Assembly (NCBI GenBank): GCA_035528235.1
Contig: DATKZB010000072.1
Coordinates: forward strand, 1 to 20,580
DNA: 20,580 bases
Origin: DATKZB01 sp035528235
GTDB lineage: Bacteria; Planctomycetota; Phycisphaerae; FEN-1346
Direction of reading: 5' to 3'
Below the pieces are notes generated by a model. The model saw only the letters and a list, made by a program, of their open reading frames with translations. It was not told the DNA's origin and did not search any database. The translations under genes and the position numbers were made by a program. This document shows, piece after piece, positions 9,127 through 17,705 of the stretch (positions are counted from its first letter, which is position 1; each line of letters begins with the position of its first letter).

Positions 9127-11247
9127 ATGGACGACCCTCGCGACAAGAGCCTCGACGCGTTCTTCAACGCCCGCTCGGTGGCCGTCGTCGGCGCCTCGCG
9201 CGAAGCGGGCAAGACCGGCCACGAGATCCTCGCCAGCCTGCTCCGCGGCGGCTTCCAGGGGAAGGTGTTCCCCGTCAACCCGAAGGCGACCGAGGTGGAG
9301 GGGCTGACGTGCTACCCGAACCTCGCGTCCATCGGCGAGGTGCCCGACCTCGTGGTGGTCGTCATCCCCGCGAAGATCGTCCCGGCCGTCATGGAAGAGT
9401 GCGCGGCCGTGGGCGCCAAGGCCGTCATCATCATCACGGCCGGCTTCAAGGAGGTCGGACCCGAAGGCAAGGCCCTGGAGGAGCAGGTGGCCGGCACCGC
9501 GCGGCGGGCGGGCATCCGCGTCATCGGCCCGAACTGCCTCGGCATCATGGTGCCCGCCAGGAAACTCAACGCCAGTTTCGGCGGCGACCTGCCCGCCGTC
9601 GGTGGAACCGGCTACCTCAGCCAATCCGGCGCGCTGCTGGCCGCCATCCTCGACATGGCCAATGCCAACGGCATCGGCTTCAGTTCGCTCATCTCCATCG
9701 GCAACAAGGCCGACGTGAACGAACTCGACGTCATGGAGGCCCTCGGCGGCGACCCGCAGACCAAGGTCATCGCGGGGTACCTCGAGAGCATCACGCACGG
9801 TGACGCCTTCGTCCGCGAGGCCGAACGCATCTCGGGCACGAAGCCGATCCTGCTCGTCAAGTCCGGAGGCACCGAAGCGGGCGCGGCAGCGGCGTCGTCG
9901 CACACGGGGTCGCTCGCCGGCGGCGAGGCGGCTTACGAGGCCGTCTTCGAGCGGGCGGGCATCATTCGCTGCACGTCCATCAAGGAGCAGTTCGACTTTG
10001 CCCAGGCATTCGCCCAGCAGCCGCTGCCCAAGGGGCCGCGGGTGGCCGTCGTCACCAACGCCGGCGGGCCGGGCATCATGGCGGCCGACGCCGTCGAGCG
10101 GAAAGGGCTCGAATTTGCCGCCCTGAACGACAAGACCGTCGAGGCGTTGGCCAAAGGCCTTCCCCCCGCCGCGAACATCCACAACCCCATCGACGTGCTG
10201 GGCGACGCCCTCGCCGACCGGTACGAACTGGCCCTTCGCGTCGCGCTCGACGACCCGGGCATCGACGCCCTGCTCGTTCTCCTCACGCCGCAAGCCATGA
10301 CCGATTGCACGGCCACGGCCGAGGCGGTCGTCAGGGTGGTCGGAGAGAAGCCCGGCAAGCCCGTGCTCGCCTGTTTCTTGGGCGCGGGGAAGGTGCGCGA
10401 GGCCATCCGGATCCTCAGGCAAGGCGGCATCCCGCCGTACGACTCGCCCGAGAGCGCGGTGACCACGCTCCGCGCCATGACCGATTACGTCCGCTGGCGT
10501 GCCCGCCCCAAGCGGGTCGTCAAACTCTTCCCCGTGAACCGGCGGAAGGTGGAGCGGATCATCGACCGGCACCTGCGCCGGGGCCAGCGGGAGATCGGCG
10601 AGATGGAGTCCAAGGAGATCCTCGAGGCCTACGGCTTCGTCACGCCGAAGGGCTCGCTGGCCACCACGGCCGACCAGGCCGCCAACATCGCCGACCAACT
10701 CGGCTATCCCGTGGTCCTGAAGATCTGGTCGCCGGACATCCTGCACAAATCGGACGTGGACGGCGTGAAACTGGGCCTGGCGAGCGCCCGAGAGGTCCGC
10801 GACGCGTTCGACCTGATGATGTACCGCATTCCGAAGAAGGTGCCCGACGCCAACATCCTGGGGGTGCTGGTGCAGGAGATGTGCGGCGGGGGACAGGAGG
10901 TCATCCTCGGCATGAATCGCGACCCGCGGTTCGGGCCGCTGATGATGTTCGGCATGGGCGGCATCATGGTCGAGGTGCTCCGCGACGTCTCGTTCCACCT
11001 GGCGCCGCTGACGGCGGACGAGGCCAGGAAGATGCTGACAAGCACCAAGACCTATCAGATCCTCCGGGGCGTCCGGGGCCGGGAGGGCGTGGACGTGGAC
11101 GCCATCGCCGAGGGGCTGCAGCGGCTCAGCCAGTTGGTCACGGAGTTCCCGCCCATCCAGGAAATGGACATCAACCCCTACATGGTGGGGCCGGAAGGCA
11201 CCGCCCCCATTGCCGTGGACGCACGCATCAGCGTGGCCGAGGCGTAG
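9127..11247 (+). CDS. acetate-CoA ligase (ADP-forming), fused alpha-beta acyl-CoA synthetase
   Basis: 706 residues. It reversibly interconverts acyl-CoA, ADP and Pi with the free acid, CoA and ATP. Order of domains: CoA-binding Rossmann domain (about 8-140, VAVVGAS at 18-24, VIGPNCLG at 132-139), two succinyl-CoA-synthetase-like ligase domains (about 145-460) and an ATP-grasp domain (about 487-706). H259 in SSHTGSLAGG is the expected phospho-histidine. The ATP-grasp part carries LKIWSPDILHKSDVDGVKLG (531-550) and a C-terminal acidic Mg site (EMDINP, 679-684). This single-chain alpha-beta order is a common bacterial form of Acd. It lacks the GNAT domain found on Pat-type relatives; a GNAT domain is instead on the next protein. 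The ATG at 9127 is 4 nt after the acuC stop with no clear Shine-Dalgarno, suggesting coupled translation. The true acyl preference is unknown. Confidence 0.92.
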   Translation: MDDPRDKSLDAFFNARSVAVVGASREAGKTGHEILASLLRGGFQGKVFPVNPKATEVEGLTCYPNLASIGEVPDLVVVVIPAKIVPAVMEECAAVGAKAVIIITAGFKEVGPEGKALEEQVAGTARRAGIRVIGPNCLGIMVPARKLNASFGGDLPAVGGTGYLSQSGALLAAILDMANANGIGFSSLISIGNKADVNELDVMEALGGDPQTKVIAGYLESITHGDAFVREAERISGTKPILLVKSGGTEAGAAAASSHTGSLAGGEAAYEAVFERAGIIRCTSIKEQFDFAQAFAQQPLPKGPRVAVVTNAGGPGIMAADAVERKGLEFAALNDKTVEALAKGLPPAANIHNPIDVLGDALADRYELALRVALDDPGIDALLVLLTPQAMTDCTATAEAVVRVVGEKPGKPVLACFLGAGKVREAIRILRQGGIPPYDSPESAVTTLRAMTDYVRWRARPKRVVKLFPVNRRKVERIIDRHLRRGQREIGEMESKEILEAYGFVTPKGSLATTADQAANIADQLGYPVVLKIWSPDILHKSDVDGVKLGLASAREVRDAFDLMMYRIPKKVPDANILGVLVQEMCGGGQEVILGMNRDPRFGPLMMFGMGGIMVEVLRDVSFHLAPLTADEARKMLTSTKTYQILRGVRGREGVDVDAIAEGLQRLSQLVTEFPPIQEMDINPYMVGPEGTAPIAVDARISVAEA

Positions 11248-11259
11248 AAAGAAACCGTC

Positions 11260-13143
11260 ATGTCGCAGGACTTCGACTGGAAACAGCGGTACCGCAATCA
11301 GATCGGCACCGCCGCCGAGGCGATGAAACTCGTGAAGCCCGGCAACAGCATCTTCATCGGGACGGGGTGCGGCCAGCCGCAGCACCTGGTCAACGCGATC
11401 GTGGAGCACGGCAAGCACATCTACGACGCCCACATCATCCACCTGCTGACGATGGGTTCGGCGCCGTACGCCCAGGAGGCGTTCCGCTCGAAGTTCAAGA
11501 TGAACTCGTTCTTCGTGGCCGACAACGTGCGCCACGCGCTGGACCAGGGCATCGGCGACTACACGCCGATCTTTCTGTCGGAGATTCCGCAGGAGTTCGA
11601 GTCGGGGCGGATTCCGATCGACGTGGCCCTGATCTCGGTCACGCCGCCCGACGCCAGCGGTCTGTGCAGCCTGGGCGTGTCGGTGGATATCGTCAAGTCC
11701 GCCGCCGCCAACGCCAAGTACGTGGTGGCCCAGGCCAACGCCCGCATGCCGCGCACCCTCGGCGACGCGTTCCTGCACGTCAATGACATCGACATGCTCG
11801 TGCCGCACGACGAACCCATCATCACGGTGCCCGTGGCCGAGCCCGACGAGACGCTGCGGCGCATCGGCCAGAACCTGGCTCGTCTGGTGGAGGACGGCAG
11901 CACGATCGAGTGCGGCATCGGTCGCATTCCGCAGGCGCTGGCCGAGTTTCTGCGCGACCGGAAGGAACTGGGCGTCCACACCGAGATGTTCAGCGACTGG
12001 ATCATCGACCTGGTCGAGTGCGGGGCCATTACCTGCACCAAGAAGACCATCAACCGCGGCAAGGTCATCGCCTCGTTCTGCATGGGGTCGCAGCGCCTGT
12101 ACGACTACATCGACAACAACCCGTTCTTCGAGTTCCACCCCACCGAGTACGTCAACGACCCGTACGTCATCAGCCAGCACGACAAGATGGTGGCAATTAA
12201 CGTGGGCCTGGAGGTGGACCTGACGGGCCAGGTGTGCTCCGACTCGCTGGGGTACCGCTTCTACAGCGGCATCGGCGGGCAGGTGGACTTCGTCCGCGGG
12301 GCCGCGCGCAGCCGAGAGGGCAAGGCCATCATCACCATGCCCTCGACCGCCAGAGACGGCACCGTCTCGCGCATCGTGTCGCACCTGACCGAAGGGGCCG
12401 GCGTGGTGACGACGCGCGGCGACGTCCATTACGTGGTCACCGAGTACGGCATCGCGTACCTGCACGGCAAGAGCATCCGCGAGCGGGCGCTATCGCTGAT
12501 CAACATTGCGCACCCGAAGTTCCGGAACGACCTGATCCAGGCCGCCAAGACCCAGAAGTACCTCCACGAAGACCAGATCGAACTGGCGTGGGAGCAGGTG
12601 CGGTACCCGGAGGAACTCGAGCGCTACGACACGCTGCGCGACGGCACGCAGATTTTCTTCCGGCCGGTGAAGCCGACCGACGAGCCGCCCCTGTCGGAGA
12701 TGCTTTACTCGATGAGCGCCGAGTCCGTGCGGTCGCGGTACTTCACGCACACCATTCGGTTCCCGCACAAAGACGTCCAGCGTCTGGCCAACATCGACTA
12801 CCAGAGCGACCTGGCGATCGTCGGGGTGGTGCCCAAGAGCGGCGGCGACGAGATCGTCGCCATGGCCCAGTACTTCCTGGACCCGAAGACGCAGGTGGCG
12901 GAAGTGGCGTTCATCGTCCAGGACGAGTGGCAGGACAAGGGCCTGGGCACGTTCCTGCTGGACTACCTGGTTCAGATCGCGCGGCAGCGGGGTGTCCGGC
13001 GTTTCTTTGCCAAGGTGCTGCCGACGAACAAGGCCATGCTCGCCGTCTTCTACAACAGCGGCATGAAGGTCAACACGGAGTTCGACGGCGAGGCGTACAG
13101 CGTGGCCTTCGACCTGGCGGCCCCCTCGTCCCGCAAGGAATAG
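11260..13143 (+). CDS. acetyl-CoA hydrolase/transferase fused to GNAT acetyltransferase
   Basis: 627 residues. Residues 1-455 are a class I CoA-transferase of the acetyl-CoA hydrolase / 4-hydroxybutyrate CoA-transferase family: IFIGTGCGQP near 31-40, the likely catalytic Glu E242 in HTEMFSD, and the CoA-site loop GIGGQVDFVRGA (337-348). These enzymes form a glutamyl-CoA thioester and move CoA between acetate and other acids. Residues about 464-620 are a GNAT domain starting FFRPVKPTDEP, with acetyl-CoA loop QDKGLG (558-563), closest in style to the GNAT domain of Pat protein acetyltransferases. The arrangement suggests an enzyme of acetyl-CoA turnover carrying a lysine-acetylating module, with Acs and Acd as candidate targets. 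It starts 12 nt after acd with a weak purine-rich site, and ends 2 bp from the convergent tadC stop. Architectures of this type occur elsewhere; the GNAT substrate is unproven. Confidence 0.9.
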   Translation: MSQDFDWKQRYRNQIGTAAEAMKLVKPGNSIFIGTGCGQPQHLVNAIVEHGKHIYDAHIIHLLTMGSAPYAQEAFRSKFKMNSFFVADNVRHALDQGIGDYTPIFLSEIPQEFESGRIPIDVALISVTPPDASGLCSLGVSVDIVKSAAANAKYVVAQANARMPRTLGDAFLHVNDIDMLVPHDEPIITVPVAEPDETLRRIGQNLARLVEDGSTIECGIGRIPQALAEFLRDRKELGVHTEMFSDWIIDLVECGAITCTKKTINRGKVIASFCMGSQRLYDYIDNNPFFEFHPTEYVNDPYVISQHDKMVAINVGLEVDLTGQVCSDSLGYRFYSGIGGQVDFVRGAARSREGKAIITMPSTARDGTVSRIVSHLTEGAGVVTTRGDVHYVVTEYGIAYLHGKSIRERALSLINIAHPKFRNDLIQAAKTQKYLHEDQIELAWEQVRYPEELERYDTLRDGTQIFFRPVKPTDEPPLSEMLYSMSAESVRSRYFTHTIRFPHKDVQRLANIDYQSDLAIVGVVPKSGGDEIVAMAQYFLDPKTQVAEVAFIVQDEWQDKGLGTFLLDYLVQIARQRGVRRFFAKVLPTNKAMLAVFYNSGMKVNTEFDGEAYSVAFDLAAPSSRKE

Positions 13144-13145
13144 TC

Positions 13146-14054
13146 CTAATCGAGGTACTGGCCGCGGATGGCCCGGACGATGATCGGCGCGAAGATGACC
13201 AGGACGACCGCCATGAGGATGAGCATGGAGGGCACCAGCATCTTGACGGAGGCCTCTCCGGCCCGGCGTTCGGCCCTCATGCTTCGGCGCATCCGCAGAA
13301 GGTTGGCCTGGAGTTTGAGGACGTGGGCCAGCGGCGTACCGAGTTGCTCGGCCTGAAGGACGGCCGAGAGGATGCTGTCGAGCCCGTCGACGTCGATACG
13401 CCGGCCCAGGTGGGTGAGAGCGTCCTGCCGGCTGCGGCCGAAGTCGATCTCGCGGACCACCATGCCCAGCTCCTGGTTCAGCGGTTCCTCCGGGTCGTCG
13501 CGGGTGACGGCGCTGGCCGCCTCGTAGAACGTGGCGCCGGCGTCCATCGCCATGGCGATGAGATCCAGCGTGTAAGGCAGCCGCTTGGAGATGGCGCGCA
13601 GCCGGGCCAGGGCCCGCTCGCGAAGCCACAGGTACGCCACCAGGAACCCGACGCCAAAGCCGACGATCACGAAAGCCACCAGGGCCGGCAACGACAGGTA
13701 CCCGACGGCCGCCCACGCACCCGACCACAGTGCCATCGCCCCGACCACGCCCCACACGACACAGATGACCAGGTACTCGTCGGCGGTGTACTGGTTGGGG
13801 TTCCCCAGGGCCAGGAGCAGTTTCAGGATGTGCTTCTTGACGCCGGGCAGGTTCAGCCGCCGGACCACGTGGTAAATCGGGACCAGGAACGGCCGGATGG
13901 CGGGCGCCTCGAAGAGCGTGTCGCGATCGACGTTGTCAATCTCGATGCGGAACGCGAACTCGTCCTGGGTCTCGACCGGCGCGCGGAACAGCGTCGAGAC
14001 GGCCAGGAACACCGCCGCCATCACGAGCAGGTTCATCAGGATAACCAGTACCAC
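13146..14054 (-). CDS. tadC: Tad secretion inner-membrane platform protein TadC
   Basis: 302 residues with a type II secretion F (GspF-like) domain at about 155-292, introduced by RLPYTLDLIAMAMDAGATF (158-176). Transmembrane segments lie at about 3-22, 96-118, 122-145 and 273-295. TadB and TadC form the membrane platform on which the TadA ATPase drives Flp-pilus assembly. A GTG start at 14054 is chosen because AGGAAGG (14062-14068) lies 7 nt upstream and the protein then has the usual TadC length; an ATG at 14036 is an alternative with poorer spacing. It begins 23 nt after the tadB stop, and its own stop is 2 bp from the convergent CoA-transferase stop. It is the last gene of the Tad cluster in this window; no terminator is visible after it. 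Confidence 0.88.
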   Translation of the reverse strand: MVLVILMNLLVMAAVFLAVSTLFRAPVETQDEFAFRIEIDNVDRDTLFEAPAIRPFLVPIYHVVRRLNLPGVKKHILKLLLALGNPNQYTADEYLVICVVWGVVGAMALWSGAWAAVGYLSLPALVAFVIVGFGVGFLVAYLWLRERALARLRAISKRLPYTLDLIAMAMDAGATFYEAASAVTRDDPEEPLNQELGMVVREIDFGRSRQDALTHLGRRIDVDGLDSILSAVLQAEQLGTPLAHVLKLQANLLRMRRSMRAERRAGEASVKMLVPSMLILMAVVLVIFAPIIVRAIRGQYLD

Positions 14055-14077
14055 GTCGCCACCTTCCTGCGCACGGG

Positions 14078-14977
14078 CTAGATCTCGAACGTCACGATCT
14101 TGCGGATCCAGAGGAACCCACCCACGTTGAGTACCAGGGCAATCGCCAGCAGGAGCAGCCCCCACTGGTCGTTCAGGAGGGCCGCCACCCAGTCCTGCTC
14201 GATGAAATAGTAGATGCCGAGAATGGCCGCCGGCATGAGGCCCATCATGATGGCCGACATCTTGTTCTCGGCCGTCAGGGCCTTGACCTTTTCTTCGAGG
14301 CGGATGATCTCGCGGAGCGACTCGCCGAGCCGGTCGAGGGTCTCCGGCAGGTTGCCGCCGCGGATGCGGGCCGTCTCCATGGCGGCGAACAGCAACTGGT
14401 AGTGGTGCAACTTGATGCGGGCCGACGCCCGGCGCATGACCTCGTCGACGCTCGTGCCGTGCTCGAACTCGCGGAGCATCAGCGCGAACTCCTGGCTAAT
14501 GGGCGGCTCGGTGTTGTCCTCAATCAGTTTCATCGACTGGACGAGGTTCAGCCCGGCCCGCATGCCGTTGGCCAGCGTCACGAGGCCGTCGATGAGTTGC
14601 TCGTTCAGTTTGTCGCGCCGCCGGCGCTGGAGGACAAAGATGACGAGTCGCGGCACCCAGTACCCCATGACCGTGCCGACCACAAACGCCAGCACCAGAC
14701 CGAGGGCCCCGGCCTCGGAGTGGTTCGCGAGCAGGCACAGGATAGCCCCCGCGACGAACGCCCCGACGAACATGACGTAGGTCAGTTGGCGCGGCGTCAC
14801 GTCGAACATGAAGAGTTCCACGAGCGCGCCGTGGAAGTCCTCTTCCTGCTTGTGGATGAGTCGGCCGAACGGAAAACGCAGCGAGATGACGGCGCAGAAC
14901 ACCGCGACCATCGCCAGGACGGTGGCCCCACCCTGATACAGAACCATGCTCGCAGCCAGTGGCAGAAATCCGGTCAT
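14078..14977 (-). CDS. tadB: Tad secretion inner-membrane platform protein TadB
   Basis: 299 residues. An N-terminal membrane segment (about 15-35), two central ones (about 67-84 and 89-112), a cytoplasmic GspF-like domain from about 118 (QLIDGLVTLANGMRAGLNL, then the conserved helix ending in RIRGGNLPETLDRL), and two C-terminal membrane helices (about 244-262 and 272-292) match TadB. It partners TadC in the Flp-pilus platform. The ATG at 14977 lies 3 nt after the tadA/cpaF stop and has no clear ribosome binding site, so translation is probably coupled to the upstream gene; an ATG 10 codons further in is possible but no better. Assignment of TadB against TadC rests on gene order and on the RGGNLPETL region. 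Confidence 0.9.
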   Translation of the reverse strand: MTGFLPLAASMVLYQGGATVLAMVAVFCAVISLRFPFGRLIHKQEEDFHGALVELFMFDVTPRQLTYVMFVGAFVAGAILCLLANHSEAGALGLVLAFVVGTVMGYWVPRLVIFVLQRRRRDKLNEQLIDGLVTLANGMRAGLNLVQSMKLIEDNTEPPISQEFALMLREFEHGTSVDEVMRRASARIKLHHYQLLFAAMETARIRGGNLPETLDRLGESLREIIRLEEKVKALTAENKMSAIMMGLMPAAILGIYYFIEQDWVAALLNDQWGLLLLAIALVLNVGGFLWIRKIVTFEI

Positions 14978-14980
14978 CGG

Positions 14981-16870
14981 TTACATGAACGCATCCACGG
15001 TCAGAAGGCCCTTGTGGAGAAGATCCTTGGCGAAGATCGGGATGTACCCGGTATGCATGAGATCGCCTCGCATACCGCGCTTCTCGCCGATCGTCGGCCG
15101 CACGAAAATGTCTTCGACAATGATGGTGCCCTCGTCGTGGTCGAGGCCGGCGACTTCGCTGACGGCGGTCACCTCGCGCCGGCCATCGGCGAAACGCGTC
15201 AGGTGCACGATAACGTCGAGGGCCGTCACGATCTGCTCGCGGATGGCCCGGATGGGCATGTCCACGCCCTCCAGCACGAGGCCCTCCAGGCGTTTCATGG
15301 AGTCCTCGGGGCTGTTGGCGTGAATGGTGGTCAGCGACCCGTCGTGCCCGGTGTTCATAGCCTGGAGCATGTCGATGGCTTCGGCGCCGCGGACCTCGCC
15401 CACGACGATGCGGTCGGGCCGCTGGCGCAGGGCGTTCTGGACGAGCGCGCGAATCGTGTACTGGCCCTTGCCCTCGACGTTGGCCTGGCGGGTCTCGACG
15501 CGGACCACGTGCTCCTGGTACATCTGCAACTCGGCCGAGTCTTCGATGGTGATGATGCGCTCGTGCGGCGGGATGTAGGCGCTCAGAACGTTCAGCAGCG
15601 TGGTCTTGCCCGAGGCCGTGCCGCCGGCCACGAGCACGTTCTTGCGACCGAGCACGCAGGCCCGCAGGAAGTTGGCCGCGAACGACGTAATCGTGCCGAA
15701 GCCGATCAGGTCGTCGATCGTAAACGGCACCTCGGAAAACTTTCGGATCGTCAGGACGGGCCCCACGAGGCTCAAGGGGGCGATCGTGGCGTTGACACGG
15801 CTGCCGTCGGGCAACCGGGCGTCGACGATGGGGGTCGACCGGTCGATGCGGCGGCCCAGCGGCGTCACGATCCGCTCGATCACCGTGTGGACGACCTCGT
15901 CGGAGAAAAACGAGCGGCCGGTGTTGCGGATGATGCCGGCCTCTTCGATGTAAATCTTGTTCGGGCCCACCACCATGACCTCGGTCACGTTCGGCATGTC
16001 CAGCAAGTCCTGGATGGGCCCCAGGCCGACGACGATGTCCAGGATGTCCTTCATGATGTACCGCCGGACGATGTAGACCCAGAGCGACTCCGTGACCTGC
16101 GGCGCCTCGCGGTTGAACTCGTCCAGGAACGCTTCCTCGACCCGGTCCACGTCCTGCTTGACGTTCTCGGTGCCGAACTTCAGGCCCAGGTCCTGGACCA
16201 GGAGGTCTCTCATGCGCAGCAGGCCGGCCTCGTACTGCGCGTCCAGGACGCCGTCGCCGGCCTTCAGGATGGGCGGCCGCATCTTCGAGCCGGCGCGGTG
16301 CGAAATCTCGGTGATGACGTCACGCTTCAGTTGCTGCTTGACCAGGAACCATCCGGTCTCGTCGTCGATGTTGCTGATGGCGCTGTCGATGACGCCCGAC
16401 AGGTGAGCCTTGATGTGCTGGACGTAACGCGGATCGTCCTGGGCCTCGACATCGACGGTCCGAAGGTTCAGCCGGCGGAGCAGTTCGGCGTGGATGCCCT
16501 TCTCGATCTCCATCGCCTTCGCCAAGGGGGTGCGTTCGCGGTGGATCTTGATGGCCTTCTCGGCGGGCCGGGCCACCTCGTCGGCCGAGAGGTACAGGGC
16601 CCACTCGCCGATATGGATCTCCTGGCCGGGCGCCACCTTGACCTGCTCGCCCACGCCGACCAGGTTGTCGTCGACCAGCGTGCCGTTCAGCCCCACGTTC
16701 TCGATGAAGTAATCGCCGTCCTTGCGAACGATGCGGGCGTGCTCGCGCGAGACGAACTGGCTGGGCAACTCCAGGTCGTTGGCCGGGTCGCGGCCGATGC
16801 GCAGCATGTCCCCCGTCAGGTCGATCTCCTGACGCACGTCGCTGAGTTGGCTATAGGCAATCAGGCGCAT
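14981..16870 (-). CDS. cpaF: TadA/CpaF secretion ATPase with N-terminal FHA domain
   Basis: 629 residues, longer than typical CpaF (about 450-500) because of an N-terminal FHA domain at about 1-95. The phosphothreonine-binding residues are intact: IGRD (25-28), SREH (41-44) and LNGT (61-64). A linker (about 105-220) leads to the secretion ATPase: Walker A GGTASGKTT (416-424), Asp box TIEDSAELQ (441-449), Walker B DRIVVGEVRG (486-495) and His box GHDGSLTTIHANS (508-520). It powers Flp-pilus extension/secretion at the cytoplasmic face of TadB/TadC. FHA domains bind phosphothreonine, so assembly may be controlled by a Ser/Thr kinase, which is not in this window. GGAGG lies 4 nt before the ATG. 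It follows cpaB by 24 nt. Confidence 0.95.
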   Translation of the reverse strand: MRLIAYSQLSDVRQEIDLTGDMLRIGRDPANDLELPSQFVSREHARIVRKDGDYFIENVGLNGTLVDDNLVGVGEQVKVAPGQEIHIGEWALYLSADEVARPAEKAIKIHRERTPLAKAMEIEKGIHAELLRRLNLRTVDVEAQDDPRYVQHIKAHLSGVIDSAISNIDDETGWFLVKQQLKRDVITEISHRAGSKMRPPILKAGDGVLDAQYEAGLLRMRDLLVQDLGLKFGTENVKQDVDRVEEAFLDEFNREAPQVTESLWVYIVRRYIMKDILDIVVGLGPIQDLLDMPNVTEVMVVGPNKIYIEEAGIIRNTGRSFFSDEVVHTVIERIVTPLGRRIDRSTPIVDARLPDGSRVNATIAPLSLVGPVLTIRKFSEVPFTIDDLIGFGTITSFAANFLRACVLGRKNVLVAGGTASGKTTLLNVLSAYIPPHERIITIEDSAELQMYQEHVVRVETRQANVEGKGQYTIRALVQNALRQRPDRIVVGEVRGAEAIDMLQAMNTGHDGSLTTIHANSPEDSMKRLEGLVLEGVDMPIRAIREQIVTALDVIVHLTRFADGRREVTAVSEVAGLDHDEGTIIVEDIFVRPTIGEKRGMRGDLMHTGYIPIFAKDLLHKGLLTVDAFM

Positions 16871-16894
16871 CGCGCCTCCGTGCCCGGGGGCCGG

Positions 16895-17668
16895 CTACGG
16901 CGTGGCCGGCGCCCCCCCCGCCCTGGACTTCGCCATCAGGTCCAGAATCTGCGTCGCGAACTTCGGCTCGCTGGTCGCGCCCTCCGACGGACTCAGCGCC
17001 ACCATGAAACTCTTCGTCACCAGGGCCTCTTTGATCTGGAGGAGTTGCTTGACCTGGGTCGAGCGAAGCATGATCTGGACGTTATCGTCGATCCGCCTTT
17101 TCTCGTCGATGGCCGCAGACGACCCGCCCACGGCCTTGACCTGGACATTGTACAGCACGTCCATGATCTCGACGTCCTCCTTTTTCGGGTCGGGGCTGAC
17201 GTTGAACCCGCCGCGGATGGTGATAAAGGCGCCCGGCTGGAGCAGCGGCTCGGGCTTGATGGGGATGGTAATCATCTCGTAGCCGCGCGGCAAGTCCTCG
17301 ATCGCCTTGACCGACGTGTCGGCCAGAAAATCGGCATAGAACAGGAACTCGCCCTGGTAGAGGTCGCGGCGGGCCTTGCGCTTGAGGACGAGGCTGTCGG
17401 TGTCCTTCACCTCGATGGCCTTGGCGAAGGCACCGGACTCCAGCAGCGGCTTCGGGATGCGAACGGCCTGGAGGTCGGCCGTCTCGATGGCCTTGCCCTT
17501 CGGCACGTTCCTTTTCATCTGGAGGAACACCTGGGACCCCGCCTCGTACGAACTCTTGAGGAACGAGACGTAGACGTTCAGGAGGATGGCGGCCAGGACG
17601 GCGGCGATGACCGCCACAACGAGCACACCGCCGCTCGGAAGCCAGGGGTTTTGCTGTCTCTTGGCCAT
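16895..17668 (-). CDS. cpaB: Flp pilus assembly protein CpaB/RcpC
   Basis: 257 residues. A single N-terminal transmembrane helix (about 14-36) is followed by a SAF/beta-clip domain (about 47-112; VPKGKAIETADL and the downstream GEFLFYADF) and a CpaB/RcpC core (about 118-228) beginning DLPRGYEMITIPI. CpaB is a periplasmic Tad component associated with the secretin. The ATG at 17668 is preceded by AGGAG with 5 nt spacing. The Ala/Pro-rich tail (GGAPATP) is probably unstructured. Its secretin partner CpaC is not in the window. It lies 37 nt after the unknown membrane protein and 24 nt before the FHA-CpaF gene. Confidence 0.88.
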   Translation of the reverse strand: MAKRQQNPWLPSGGVLVVAVIAAVLAAILLNVYVSFLKSSYEAGSQVFLQMKRNVPKGKAIETADLQAVRIPKPLLESGAFAKAIEVKDTDSLVLKRKARRDLYQGEFLFYADFLADTSVKAIEDLPRGYEMITIPIKPEPLLQPGAFITIRGGFNVSPDPKKEDVEIMDVLYNVQVKAVGGSSAAIDEKRRIDDNVQIMLRSTQVKQLLQIKEALVTKSFMVALSPSEGATSEPKFATQILDLMAKSRAGGAPATP

Positions 17669-17705
17669 GGGTACTCCTTCGACTCGGTGAGCCCGGTTTT
17701 CCCTC

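Noticed and set aside
7629..9278. A 549-codon open frame on the - strand
   Set aside because: It is antisense to the deacetylase gene and out of frame with the kinase fusion; no motif is visible.
9127..11247. Pat-type protein acetyltransferase instead of an acyl-CoA synthetase
   Set aside because: The phospho-histidine (H259) and a complete ATP-grasp domain are present and there is no GNAT domain, so it reads as an active synthetase.
8977..12465. A 1,162-codon open frame on the - strand
   Set aside because: It lies opposite three well-identified + strand genes. Its composition (His/Asp/Val/Arg-rich, no domain motif) is what a GC-rich gene gives when read antisense.
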